From Caldicoprobacter oshimai DSM 21659 (GTDB taxonomy: Bacteria > Bacillota > Clostridia > Caldicoprobacterales > Caldicoprobacteraceae): DNA of 64,000 bases. Made by a program: the position numbers and the translations under genes. Positions 37,505 to 45,230 of this stretch are shown here, piece after piece (the first letter of the stretch is position 1; each line of letters begins with the position of its first letter). Location: assembly GCA_000526435.1 (NCBI GenBank), contig JAGB01000002.1, positions 496,001 through 560,000 on the forward strand, given 5' to 3'. Below the pieces are notes generated by a model that saw nothing but the letters and a program-made list of their open reading frames with translations, was not told where the DNA came from and made no database searches.

Positions 37505-37756
37505 TTACTTTTTATTCATATTGATTAATCCACCAAACCCTCCCAATATTGATAGTATTAAACCTATGAGTATATTTTTCTTAATGCATTGTTCTAAAAA
37601 AAGTGTGTAAAGATCTTTATTTAAACCAATTCCCCTATCGATCATAAAATTAGCTATTTCTCGATATGCTAAATTTACACTTTTTGATAATATTAAAATT
37701 CCTAATATAAACAATGCCCAAAAAAATATTGGCTTCAAATATTTTTTTACCATCAT
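37505..37756 (-). CDS. Small membrane protein, two helices
   Basis: Unrecognised 83-residue protein. Helix one is PIFFWALFILGILILSKSV and helix two is NILIGLILSILGGFGGLINM, joined by about 35 polar residues. A basic start (MMVKKYLK) suggests the N-terminus is inside. Ribosome site AAGGAGAAAAGG precedes the ATG pair. It sits between the lipoprotein gene and the broken vanZ-like gene. Such small two-helix proteins in secreted-protein loci may be immunity or assembly factors, but nothing here proves that. Confidence 0.6.
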   Translation of the reverse strand: MMVKKYLKPIFFWALFILGILILSKSVNLAYREIANFMIDRGIGLNKDLYTLFLEQCIKKNILIGLILSILGGFGGLINMNKK

Positions 37757-38149
37757 ATAAACCTTTTCTCCTTTCCGTGTTCCGATATATTAAAAATAGA
37801 GCAAATTAAAACACCTAGTGAACAATACGATACATATTCTATAAGTAATCAATCCAAAATATCTATAATTATTAAAGTTCAGTAAATACTTTCCTTTTCC
37901 TTTGTATCCCATAACTTTTCAGCATCACCCAGCAATGTTTTACAGCTTATTCGTCTAAAATTACAGTTGCCGTCTGTACGTTTTGAAACTTCATAGCTAC
38001 CTTTCGAGAGTGCCCCTTTGGAGAGAGCTCTAATTTAGCTTCCCATTATATGTTACTCCAAATGATAAATATATTTTAAAAAAGAATTAAATTTTACATT
38101 ATATTTATTCACGATTGATTTGAAAAACATGTGGAATAACTTAAATAAA
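37757..38149. other. Gene-poor AT-rich spacer with a possible coding remnant
   Basis: No gene I can support. On the minus strand, roughly 38030-37879, a 45-codon frame reads SYEVSKRTDGNCNFRRISCK and ends WDTKEKESIY before a stop. Its look is protein-like, but it has no start, and a leader-like word (CTTTCGAGAGTG) sits at its head. Probably debris of a former gene. Confidence 0.3.
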
Positions 38150-38347
38150 CTATATCCTATTTACGGCACCACATGTATTAAAGATTATATCGTTTACATC
38201 CACATACCTAAATGTAAATCCGACAATTAAAGCAATAATCAATTGCATAAGCTCTAGTGAAAAACCTAAGCCAAAACCTAATAATATGACTTTTTTAAAG
38301 CTAGTTTTAATTAAAAAACAAATTCCAAAACCAAAAGTTAAGTCCAT
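38150..38347 (-). pseudogene. 3' half of a vanZ-like gene, split by the IS256 element
   Basis: C-terminal part of a VanZ-like membrane protein: TFGFGICFLIKTSFKKVILL, then GFGLGFSLELMQLI and the family hallmark RYVDVNDIIFNTCGA. The N-terminal part is found on the same strand beyond the IS (39831-40048). The ATG at 38347 is incidental. The protein ends shortly after the hallmark. Confidence 0.7.
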
Positions 38348-38435
38348 ATAATTGTGTAAAAAGGGGTTGAGCCACCCCCACCCCTCTGGTTAGAATTAAA
38401 AATGTAAAAACCAAAACTAACTGGAGGGATGAGAA

Positions 38436-39662
38436 ATGGCTCAATACAATATTACCATTGATTCTGAAATTTTGCACTATCTTTTTTTAAAAGGAGCTAA
38501 AGATGAAGGTATGGCTAAGTTACTAGAGTCTGTGTTGAATCAAGTACTGCAGGCACAGGCTACCGAACAGATTAAAGCCGAACCATATGAAAGGACTAAA
38601 GAAAGAGAAGATTATCGTAACGGTTATTACAAAAGAGGATTAGACACAAGAGTTGGGAATATAGTATTGCAGATTCCTAGGTTTAGGTATGGGAAATTTA
38701 CAACTGATTTATTTCAACGTTATCAACGGAGTGAACAGGCACTATTACTTGCCTTAATGGAAATGGTAGTTAATGGTGTATCTACAAGGAAGGTTGAAGA
38801 AATAACATATGAACTTTGCGGTACTGAATTTTCCAGATCTACTATATCTGAGCTATGCAAGAACCTTGATCCAGTAGTTCAAGGATGGATTTCCAGACCG
38901 CTTAATGAAAAGAGGTTTCCATTTGTTATAGTAGATGCCATGGTAATAAAGGTAAGGGAAGAAGAGAGAGTTCGGCAAAGAGGGTTATTAATTGCCATTG
39001 GGATAAATGAAGAAGGTTACCGAGAGGTATTAGGATTTATGGTAGGGGATAGTGAGAGTGAAGAAAGCTGGGGAGAATTTTTCTCATGGCTCAAGCAGAG
39101 GGGATTACATGGGGTAGACCTTATAGTATCAGACCAACATAAAGGGCTTATACGAGCTATCAGGCAGCATTTTCAGGGAGCAACATGGCAGAGGTGTCAG
39201 ACACATTTTATGCGAAATATTCTTGATAAGACACCAAAACAGTTACAAAAAGAGGTTCATAGCAAGGTAAGGGCTATATTGGAAGCACCTGACTCAAAAA
39301 CGGCAAGGAAGCTGTTAAATGATGTATTAGAGGAGTACAAAGAGAAGGCCCCCAAGGCTATGGAGGTATTAGAGGAAGGGTTTGAAGATGCGACAGCGGT
39401 ATTGGAACTTCCTGAGCAATACCGCAGGAGGCTGCGTACTACCAATGGGTTAGAGCGGTTAAATGAAGAGATAAGGCGAAGAGAGAGGGTGATAAGGATA
39501 TTTCCGAACAGGGAATCCGCAATACGCTTAATAGGGGCACTGCTGATGGAAATAGATGAGAGGTGGGGAAGTGGAAAAAGATATTTTGACATGAGTGAGT
39601 ATTTTGAATGGTGTAGTAGCAAAGCACAGAAGCTGAAGGAAAAGGTAGTATTAATAGGGTAG
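38436..39662 (+). CDS. IS256-family (Mutator-type) transposase
   Basis: DDE transposase of 408 residues, full length for the family and without interruption. Catalytic residues: first Asp in FPFVIVDAMVIKVRE, second Asp in VDLIVSDQHKGLIRAI with the following WQRCQTHFMRNIL, and Glu in TTNGLERLNEEIRRRERV. The N-terminus has the common GYYKRGLDTRVGNIVLQIPR. A GGAGGGATGAGAA ribosome site precedes the ATG. The intact frame and conserved ends suggest that the element can still move. Confidence 0.95.
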   Translation: MAQYNITIDSEILHYLFLKGAKDEGMAKLLESVLNQVLQAQATEQIKAEPYERTKEREDYRNGYYKRGLDTRVGNIVLQIPRFRYGKFTTDLFQRYQRSEQALLLALMEMVVNGVSTRKVEEITYELCGTEFSRSTISELCKNLDPVVQGWISRPLNEKRFPFVIVDAMVIKVREEERVRQRGLLIAIGINEEGYREVLGFMVGDSESEESWGEFFSWLKQRGLHGVDLIVSDQHKGLIRAIRQHFQGATWQRCQTHFMRNILDKTPKQLQKEVHSKVRAILEAPDSKTARKLLNDVLEEYKEKAPKAMEVLEEGFEDATAVLELPEQYRRRLRTTNGLERLNEEIRRRERVIRIFPNRESAIRLIGALLMEIDERWGSGKRYFDMSEYFEWCSSKAQKLKEKVVLIG

Positions 39663-39666
39663 TGTA

Positions 39667-39794
39667 ATCACCACTGCTAAGAGTTATAAAACTGCTGGAG
39701 GCTATTTTAGGTCAAGGACGGGCGCAGCCCGGCGATAGCGAATCCTTGACCTAAAAGAAGCCGGAAGCAGTAAAATTTAAAGATTAGTGGTGAT
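39667..39794 (+). repeat. Long nested hairpin downstream of the transposase
   Basis: Nested inverted repeats: ATCACCACT/AGTGGTGAT outside, then ACTGCT/AGCAGT. Next is a perfect 14-bp TTTTAGGTCAAGGA/TCCTTGACCTAAAA, and at the tip CGGGC-GCA-GCCCG. The middle arms pair over about 28 positions with few mismatches. It lies inside the IS between the transposase stop and the right end. It may act as terminator, shield from outside transcription, or structured transposon RNA. Confidence 0.75.
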
Positions 39795-39830
39795 AATTTA
39801 ACCTGATTCTAGCCAGAGGGAATTTTACAC

Positions 39831-40048
39831 AAAAATTTGGACTTGATCAAACCAAACGGTATTGTCATAACTGTATTTAGTATAATGTATTTTAAATTAT
39901 ACTTAAGGTTTGCAAACGGTAAAAAATTACTGTCTCGAAATACGTTTTGTCCTATTATAGATCTCATTTCATCATTTAGTATTATTGGGAATTGCGTATA
40001 TTTTATGACAAAAAACACGTATACATAAAATATTGAATAAAAAAACAA
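39831..40048 (-). pseudogene. 5' half of a vanZ-like gene, split by the IS256 element
   Basis: N-terminal part of a VanZ-like protein: first helix YSIFYVYVFFVIKYTQFPII near the start, then NLKYIILNTVMTIPFGLI, the family's NI-x-x-x-x-PFG motif. The frame then runs into the IS end. The matching C-terminal half lies at 38150-38347. A promoter-like block starts 38 bases upstream. VanZ proteins alter glycopeptide or lipoglycopeptide sensitivity in some species; this one is broken. Confidence 0.7.
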
Positions 40049-40085
40049 ATATATATTGTCTTTTTTCTTTTTCAGAACAGTAATA

Positions 40086-40115
40086 TATATAACAAATTAA
40101 AGAAGCCTTTTGTGA
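40086..40115 (-). promoter_or_regulatory. Repeated promoter-like block, copy 3
   Basis: Minus-strand 30-bp block TCACAAAAGGCT..TTGTTATATA, same length as the other copies, with AAAATTTTTGATT upstream. It points at the vanZ-like 5' half. The region 40049-40362 otherwise holds only this block, a repeated terminator at 40.24 kb and AT-rich spacer. Confidence 0.6.
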
Positions 40116-40237
40116 AATGGAAATCAAAAATTTTTTCCAACATCTTCATCAGCGACATTTTAAAGCCCAGAAACTAAACTTGTTTCATAGTCTAAGTAAT
40201 ATTTGTCCATTTGCCTCTATTTTTTTATAATACATAC

Positions 40238-40257
40238 AAAAAAACGGCTTATAAGCC
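40238..40257 (-). terminator. Repeated terminator, copy 1 (end of the 44-40 kb operon)
   Basis: Palindrome CGGCTTATAAGCC followed on the minus strand by TTTTTTT. It lies about 105 bases past the stop of the last operon gene. Related palindromes occur at 45.0, 53.9 and 62.1 kb. Confidence 0.75.
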
Positions 40258-40362
40258 TCTTTGAACGCCATGTAAATCATGTCAATCATATTCATTCCCA
40301 TTCTTTAACTCACAATTAATATCGGTTTCATCTCGCAGTTATAATATAAATATGAGCATATT

Positions 40363-40959
40363 TTATCTTTTTACAATATCAATCATTTTCTTGACAGGAT
40401 ACTTTGATACTACAAGGCTAATTGGATAATTGTCTATATTCTTCCATGTCCTTTTGTTGTAATGATATTCTCTTAAGTCAAAAGGAAGGTAAAAATCCAT
40501 CTCAGTACCCGGCCTTAAAGCCACTGCTATAACCCCATTTGCCTCGGGATTTACCAACCTGTAAAGCTCAAGATTTATACTGGTATATTGGTCCACTCCT
40601 TGTAAAATCCAGTTTGGCAGATATATCCCACCAGTTGTGTTATCAATGTTGCGAAGTGTAATGTGCACATCATAGACCTTATCGGGAGGATATCTATCCT
40701 GTACATCCTTTTCCGTTAATCCATATTTTTTTAGATATTCACCATAGTCCATCACTCTCGCACTGTTTACAATAACTTCATAGCCATTCATATTCTCTGT
40801 GGAATGCACAAAATAATTATCCTCTATGGCAACCACTTCGCCAACGTCGTAGTGTCTTATTTCGGCATCCTTTGTCTTTCTATTTACATCAATGAAACGA
40901 ACAATCCACGCCACCATAAGGCATACGGCTAAAACCGAGATTACAATTTTCTTTTTCAT
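40363..40959 (-). CDS. DUF5028-like secreted or membrane-anchored protein
   Basis: Protein of 198 residues with an N-terminal hydrophobic anchor (KIVISVLAVCLMVAWIVRFI) and an extracytoplasmic beta-rich domain: GYEVIVNSARVMDYGEYLKK, VYDVHITLRNIDNTTGGIYL, then GTEMDFYLPFDLREYHYNK. The layout (a motif VNSA, then a folded D-V-x-x-x-L-R-N-x-D core) is shared with the lipoprotein encoded five genes upstream, so the two are probably paralogues. I associate this type with DUF5028 proteins of Clostridia, with moderate confidence. It lies one base beyond the ABC ATPase gene in the same operon. It could be the exported ligand-binding or immunity partner of that transporter (inference). Confidence 0.7.
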   Translation of the reverse strand: MKKKIVISVLAVCLMVAWIVRFIDVNRKTKDAEIRHYDVGEVVAIEDNYFVHSTENMNGYEVIVNSARVMDYGEYLKKYGLTEKDVQDRYPPDKVYDVHITLRNIDNTTGGIYLPNWILQGVDQYTSINLELYRLVNPEANGVIAVALRPGTEMDFYLPFDLREYHYNKRTWKNIDNYPISLVVSKYPVKKMIDIVKR

Positions 40960-40960
40960 A

Positions 40961-41635
40961 TCATTTATCCACTCCTTTATCAGGACCTTCCATCACTATA
41001 TGATCCACCAGTCTTCCTCTTTCCATCACATGAATTTCATCGGATACTTCTTGCAATATGTCAAGGTCATGGGAAGAGATGATAATCAGCGCACCACGCT
41101 GTCTCTCCTGCCTCAATATATCTTTTAGCAGCTCTACACCCGAGATATCCAATGAATTTGTAGGCTCGTCCAGCAAAACAATATCAGGTTTTTCCATAAT
41201 GGCGGCGGCTATACCAAGGCGTTGTTTCATTCCAAGGGAATATTTTCTGTATGGCCGCCTGTCATCCGGGTCAAGCCCCACCCGTCTGATAGTTTCCCTA
41301 ATCTGTTCATCCCCTATTTCATTTTTGATGGATGCCAACATCTTTAAGTTCTTAAATCCCGAATATCCATCAAGAAAAGCAGGGTTCTCAATCAAAATAC
41401 CTACGCTTTCAGGAAAGGTAATATCCTTCCCCAAAATTTTGCCATCTATGGAGATTGTACCTTCCGATGGAAGGATTAGACCGCATGCCAGACGCATAAG
41501 CATGGTCTTCCCCGAACCATTTATCCCTTTCAATCCTATTATTTTCCCGGATTCGAACTTTACATTGACGTTATCAATCACCTTATGTCCTTTTATCGTT
41601 TTTGTAACGTTAATAAATTCTATAACCATAACCAC
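40961..41635 (-). CDS. ABC transporter ATPase (lantibiotic-immunity/export type)
   Basis: ATPase of 224 residues: Walker A LKGINGSGKTM, Q-loop-like IGILIENPAFLDGYSG, signature YSLGMKQRLGIAAAIM, Walker B IVLLDEPTNSLDISG, switch His ISSHDLD. The signature LGMKQRL and the ENP Q-loop are typical of the CcmA/BcrA/lantibiotic-immunity group. Ten bases from the first permease gene and one base from the DUF5028-like gene, so clearly one operon with two permeases. Likely role: extrusion of a peptide or protection against one. Confidence 0.92.
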   Translation of the reverse strand: MVMVIEFINVTKTIKGHKVIDNVNVKFESGKIIGLKGINGSGKTMLMRLACGLILPSEGTISIDGKILGKDITFPESVGILIENPAFLDGYSGFKNLKMLASIKNEIGDEQIRETIRRVGLDPDDRRPYRKYSLGMKQRLGIAAAIMEKPDIVLLDEPTNSLDISGVELLKDILRQERQRGALIIISSHDLDILQEVSDEIHVMERGRLVDHIVMEGPDKGVDK

Positions 41636-41641
41636 CCTCCT

Positions 41642-42493
41642 TTACTCCCTTTTTAAAATATCATACCGGTTAAAGTATATGCTTCCTATAAAAATAGATA
41701 AAACAACCATTATAGAAGCTGCAATAATGCCCCCGCCTGTATTTACTCCTCCTTCCATCATAATGCTATTTCTCATCACCATAGAATAATTTCCTACTAA
41801 AAATGGGGAAACCAAATAAGCGGAAGAAAGAAGTATAGATGCAGTAACCCCAAAACTATAAAGCGGCCTAAAAAACAAAGACAATGTCATCTGGGTAAGG
41901 CACAACCCCAAAGATATAAGCGGCGGAAGTAAAAACAGCGCCACAATTACCTCCCCAGGAGATGCTATTAACGGATGCTCAACTTCCATTATAGTGGATA
42001 AAAACTTAGGATCAGAGGTTATCTCAAATTTTATCGGAATTTTGGCAAAAATACAAAATAGAATTATGGTGGCATAAGCCATAAAATAAAAAATTATTAC
42101 ACTCAACATATTCCATATACATTTTGACAGCCACCAAAATATCCTCCCACCGGTACGTATGAGCACGTGTTGTCCGAATGATTCAAGGTCGTTATATGGA
42201 TAATCGAGTGTGATATAGGCTGGAAGCAGTTGAACGATTATCCATATAGCCGGAAATTTAAAAGGCTCATTGCCGGCAGGTATATATTCCTTCATGCCCT
42301 TAAAGATATAAAAAACATAATCGGCCATAGTAATTGCAGGTTTAACGGCGTCACTGTGGGCATAATAACTACTTATGGTGCGGAACAAATCGATGCAGAA
42401 TACAAAAAACACCAGGACAACTATTAGATATTTTTTATATCTATATATAATCCCGTTTACAATATCGTAACTTAAAAGTTTAAAAAACTTCAT
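41642..42493 (-). CDS. ABC-2-type permease, subunit 1
   Basis: Membrane protein of 283 residues with about six helices: LIVVLVFFVFCIDLFRTISS, MLSVIIFYFMAYATIILFCI, VALFLLPPLISLGLCLTQ, ASILLSSAYLVSPFLVG and IIAASIMVVLSIFIGSIYF. It overlaps the next upstream permease gene by 14 bases. The two permeases of different sequence plus one ATPase recall the FEG-type transporters of bacteriocin immunity, though this similarity is by layout. Confidence 0.85.
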   Translation of the reverse strand: MKFFKLLSYDIVNGIIYRYKKYLIVVLVFFVFCIDLFRTISSYYAHSDAVKPAITMADYVFYIFKGMKEYIPAGNEPFKFPAIWIIVQLLPAYITLDYPYNDLESFGQHVLIRTGGRIFWWLSKCIWNMLSVIIFYFMAYATIILFCIFAKIPIKFEITSDPKFLSTIMEVEHPLIASPGEVIVALFLLPPLISLGLCLTQMTLSLFFRPLYSFGVTASILLSSAYLVSPFLVGNYSMVMRNSIMMEGGVNTGGGIIAASIMVVLSIFIGSIYFNRYDILKRE

Positions 42494-43340
42494 CTCTTAT
42501 CCCTCGTTTCATGCACACGGTAAAAGTAAGCAAAAAGATCACCAGTGCCTCTAAAACAATTATCCATCCCTTTGCTGGATTCTCAATCGGCGTAGAATGA
42601 AGAAAATTCAAGGGGGAAATCTCCACATAAGCTATCCAATATAGAAATCTGCGGCTGTAATGAAGCCCGAGCATAAGAAAAAACGGCAGAATTACAATAG
42701 CAAAGCGGTTTTTTACATAGAAAGAAAGTGCCATGCTTATAGTCGCTATAAGCCCACAAAAAATAAAATCAATGACAAGATAGCCTATTACAAACAAAAA
42801 CGGCTGAGTGTAATAAAGTCCCGACCACATATTTGGCTGACTCAAGTGGTAATATATATAGCTTTTGTCCGGAGTAAGGGCTGGAACAACCAAAGCCATT
42901 ATAAGAAAATTTAGGGCAAGAGGAATCGCTACTGCCAATCCGCCCGAGACAAATACCGCTATGTATTTCGATAAAAAATAATCTCTTTTGCTGACCCTGG
43001 TCACCACATTTTTTACATACCCGCTTTTTAGTTCCACAAAATATGACCATCCATATGGTATAGTGGCAAACAGTGGAAGTAGGAAAAAAAACAGAGCAAA
43101 AGAAAGCGTCTTGCCTTCTCCCCCTATCCATGAATTGAAAAGCGCATATGCATGAACCTCAGGATTTGTTTCATAACCTAAAAGCCTCTCTATTTCCTGC
43201 ATCTCTCTCCTAAAATCATTGTAAGCTCCCACCATGTACAGCACATTAAACAGGCTGATAAAGAAGGCTATGGATACGGTAGTTATAAAGAATTTATTGG
43301 TCAAAGCCTTGTAGATTTCTATTTTCATTATGTTTTTCAT
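42480..43340 (-). CDS. ABC-2-type permease, subunit 2
   Basis: Membrane protein of 286 residues; helices include FITTVSIAFFISLFNVLYMV, TLSFALFFFLLPLFATIPYG, IAVFVSGGLAVAIPLALNFL, FLFVIGYLVIDFIFCGLIAT and WIIVLEALVIFLLTFTVCM. It begins MKNIMKIEIYKALTNKFF, the usual cytoplasmic coupling start of ABC-2 permeases. Its start overlaps the end of the upstream lipoprotein gene by 4 bases and its end overlaps permease 1 by 14 bases. Confidence 0.87.
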   Translation of the reverse strand: MKNIMKIEIYKALTNKFFITTVSIAFFISLFNVLYMVGAYNDFRREMQEIERLLGYETNPEVHAYALFNSWIGGEGKTLSFALFFFLLPLFATIPYGWSYFVELKSGYVKNVVTRVSKRDYFLSKYIAVFVSGGLAVAIPLALNFLIMALVVPALTPDKSYIYYHLSQPNMWSGLYYTQPFLFVIGYLVIDFIFCGLIATISMALSFYVKNRFAIVILPFFLMLGLHYSRRFLYWIAYVEISPLNFLHSTPIENPAKGWIIVLEALVIFLLTFTVCMKRGIRDEVF

Positions 43341-44026
43341 CTCATTACCTCCAAATCCAACTCTACGTAATACCTAATTATATTCGTATTTGCACCAAGA
43401 CAATATACTACCTCATTGTTTTTTACCAGCTCCCGAGGCACAAAAAAACCTATCTGACAGTCCAATGATTCACCTTTCGACAGAGTATATTTATAATAAT
43501 TTTTTTGCCAGTCAGCATCTTCTCTTGAAGGGGAGTGGCTGAAATAGGCTATTGGAAAATACGAGACAAGACTGTCTTGATAGCCTATATAATCTCTCTC
43601 TATAAGTACACCGTCAATATAAAAATCTTCACCATCGTTTCCCAAACCAGAAGCATCAATGTTCTTTATGGTGAGGTCAAGCAAGACAAAATAATTGCTG
43701 CCATCTTCTTTGACTTCTTCAGAGTGAAGCCTTGTTTTGTCGATCCCCGCATCGCTCATACTGTCAAACACCTTTGCGCTGTTTACTGTTAATTCCATTT
43801 TACCCCATATGTCAAAAGGAATAACATCGCCTATATGAAATACTCCCTCGCTATAGCGATATTTTTCATCGATATTTTGTGCAGATTCTCCATTTTCTCG
43901 ATTTTCTTGCCGATTTTTCCCTATCTCTTCAGTCAATTTTCTCTTTATACTGTCTTCAAAACGATAATATGAACAGGCGGTAAGCAGCAAACACAGCAAA
44001 AGGATCAAAATCATCAACCTTTTCAT
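43337..44026 (-). CDS. Lipoprotein, DUF5028/DUF4352-like
   Basis: Lipoprotein of 229 residues with signal MKRLMILILLLCLLLTACSY (lipobox LTAC). A polar linker follows, then a beta-rich domain: GKMELTVNSAKVFDSMSDAG, NYFVLLDLTIKNIDASGLGN, then LSKGESLDCQIGFFVP. It shares the VNSA and L-x-[IV]-[KR]-N-I-D core with the protein at 40363-40959, so the operon brackets its ABC transporter with two paralogous surface proteins. It follows the secreted-protein gene after a strong hairpin. Role unknown; capture or immunity are options. Confidence 0.8.
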   Translation of the reverse strand: MKRLMILILLLCLLLTACSYYRFEDSIKRKLTEEIGKNRQENRENGESAQNIDEKYRYSEGVFHIGDVIPFDIWGKMELTVNSAKVFDSMSDAGIDKTRLHSEEVKEDGSNYFVLLDLTIKNIDASGLGNDGEDFYIDGVLIERDYIGYQDSLVSYFPIAYFSHSPSREDADWQKNYYKYTLSKGESLDCQIGFFVPRELVKNNEVVYCLGANTNIIRYYVELDLEVMR

Positions 44027-44056
44027 GGAAAACCCCTTCCTAAGTTATACTTTGTT

Positions 44057-44093
44057 TATTTTACGGCTGTGCTTAAAGCACAGCCGTAAAATA
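44057..44093 (-). terminator. Intercistronic hairpin after the secreted-protein gene
   Basis: Perfect 16-bp inverted repeat TATTTTACGGCTGTGC/GCACAGCCGTAAAATA with a 5-base loop, between the secreted-protein stop and the lipoprotein start. There is no strong T run outside the stem. It may be an attenuator or mRNA-stabilising hairpin that makes the first gene more abundant than the transporter genes. Confidence 0.75.
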
Positions 44094-44138
44094 AATACCT
44101 TTATGGATGTCCATATCCATGCTCTATCCATAGTTTAG

Positions 44139-44588
44139 TCAATTTACCACTACGTATTGTCTGGTGCTGTCAGGACTCCAAACACCATATGCGACGCCAT
44201 CCTCAGTAAACTGCTTAATACCCAGCCGAGCTATGCGTCCACCCCTCTCATATATCAGGGTGCGGATAGAACTCTGCTGTCCTTTAGGAAGAACCACATC
44301 TCCCCCTATAGTGTCATTATACCAATAATATGTCCCTGTGGTAGAACCAGAAGCAGTGCGATATCCCTCTGCTCGTGCATAAACAAAATATATAGGTGCT
44401 TCCTGAAGATGTACATAAACCGAAGTAGTGTTCTCTTTAGCCCTGCCTTCAGTATATCGCCAGTTGTTTCCAGATAAATAAAAGTAAAAATACATGTCTG
44501 TAACATTAGCCGCTCGAACCGATATCCCAAATATGGGCATAAATAGAACAGTTAATAAAAGGATAACATAAATTTTTACTCTTCTCAT
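44139..44588 (-). CDS. Small secreted protein, first gene of the operon
   Basis: Protein of 149 residues with a clear signal peptide (VKIYVILLLTVLFMPIFG, cleavage near VRA-A). The mature part is about 123 residues, rich in Tyr, Ser, Thr and Gly: TDMYFYFYLSGNNWRYTEGR, APIYFVYARAEGYRTASGST, then GTYYWYNDTIGGDVVLPKGQ. No Cys, no membrane helix. Its shape recalls small secreted proteins of the DUF2712 type that precede ABC genes in Bacilli, but I cannot show homology. First in an operon with lipoprotein, two permeases, ATPase and DUF5028-like protein, behind leader copy B. Candidate secreted effector or bacteriocin-like protein. Confidence 0.75.
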   Translation of the reverse strand: MRRVKIYVILLLTVLFMPIFGISVRAANVTDMYFYFYLSGNNWRYTEGRAKENTTSVYVHLQEAPIYFVYARAEGYRTASGSTTGTYYWYNDTIGGDVVLPKGQQSSIRTLIYERGGRIARLGIKQFTEDGVAYGVWSPDSTRQYVVVN

Positions 44589-44615
44589 CTAAATCCCTTC
44601 ATTTTTTATAAAGTA

Positions 44616-44754
44616 CGCTCTCGAAAAGTCTGGGAGCTTTTTTCTGCATGTTCCAGAGCGCGACCTTTAAGCTTTGCTCCTTATTAACCTTCACCCCCTA
44701 TATTGTATCCTATTGCCCATTGGAATCACCCCCTCTTTGATTCATCTTCCTAAC
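44616..44754 (-). repeat. Leader repeat, copy B
   Basis: Minus-strand homologue of the repeat at 34731-34853: AGATGAATCAAA, GGGGGTGATTCCAATGGGC, GGAACATGCAGAAA, AGCTCCCAGACTTTTCGAGAG. Contains a strong ribosome-site-like GGGGGT 7 bases before an ATG that gives only 9 codons, and a second short frame ending RLFESVLYKK. It ends 28 bases upstream of the secreted-protein start. Confidence 0.65.
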
Positions 44755-44755
44755 A

Positions 44756-44785
44756 TATATAACAAATTAAAAAAGGCCTTTGTGA
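44756..44785 (-). promoter_or_regulatory. Repeated promoter-like block, copy 4
   Basis: Minus-strand 30-bp block TCACAAAGGCC..TTTGTTATATA, with AAATTTTTTTGACTC upstream. It directly adjoins leader copy B and drives the 44.6-40.4 kb operon. The spacer 44786-45013 to its right is AT-rich. It contains TTTGCAAGCCTGAAATGGC and ATGCCGGGC, words repeated at 53.85 and 62.03 kb. Confidence 0.65.
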
Positions 44786-45013
44786 CATGAGAGTCAAAAA
44801 AATTTTTATTTTTTTGTATTTTCACCGGCAACATCTATATTATAAACGCCACACCAGAAAATGGATGATGCTTTGGGGCAATATCAGCCGGTTATGCAGC
44901 TTAAATTTAATTTGCTATAAAAACAGTATAATTTATATCTCTATTTTTTGCAAGCCTGAAATGGCATCTACATCTGTTTGGGCATAAAGTTATCGCCCAT
45001 GCCGGGCACACAT

Positions 45014-45035
45014 AAAAAAGCGGCTTATAAGCCGC
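45014..45035 (-). terminator. Repeated terminator, copy 2
   Basis: Perfect palindrome GCGGCTTATAAGCCGC with AAAAAA on its left, so it reads as stem plus T run on the minus strand. It lies just outside the right end of the IS200/IS605 element. Confidence 0.75.
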
Positions 45036-45044
45036 CTTAAATAA

Positions 45045-45230
45045 CATTTGACTTCTCCCCGCCCTGGAAGGGGCGAGGATTCTTGACAGCTCCGAATTTT
45101 AGGCCGTCTTCCCTACTGGGTGGATATTCCACTCAATAGGGCAACACAGGTGTGGTGTATACCTCACACCTGTGGGGCAAGCCAATAGCCCTACTACCAG
45201 GCTTAAAGAGCCTGTATACTTTCTGTATAT
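45045..45230 (-). ncRNA. Possible omega RNA (TnpB guide scaffold)
   Basis: By family knowledge, the 3' end of tnpB plus the right end of the element is transcribed as the guide scaffold. Here this stretch can fold: CACACCTGTG next to a second GGTGT, and the terminal GCCCC/GGGGC hairpin. The guide would then be the flank reading ATGTTATTTAAGGCGGC. No direct evidence of expression; the extent is an estimate. Confidence 0.4.

Larger units (their letters stand above)
38354..39830 (+). mobile_element. IS256-family insertion sequence
   Basis: About 1.48 kb. Ends are GTGTAAAA on the left and its complement TTTTACAC on the right. Further inside both ends share CCCTCTGG[T/C]TAGAAT, offset by a 19-base insertion on the left that forms GGGG..CCCC. 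One transposase gene fills most of it, followed by a long structured hairpin. It interrupts a vanZ-like gene. I see no clean 8-9 bp target duplication, so the ends may have been trimmed or the flanks altered. Confidence 0.85.

Noticed and set aside
44787-44987. Plus-strand 66-codon frame in the spacer left of the IS605 element
   Set aside because: It starts inside the promoter block region, has no ribosome site and consists of AT-rich low-quality sequence.
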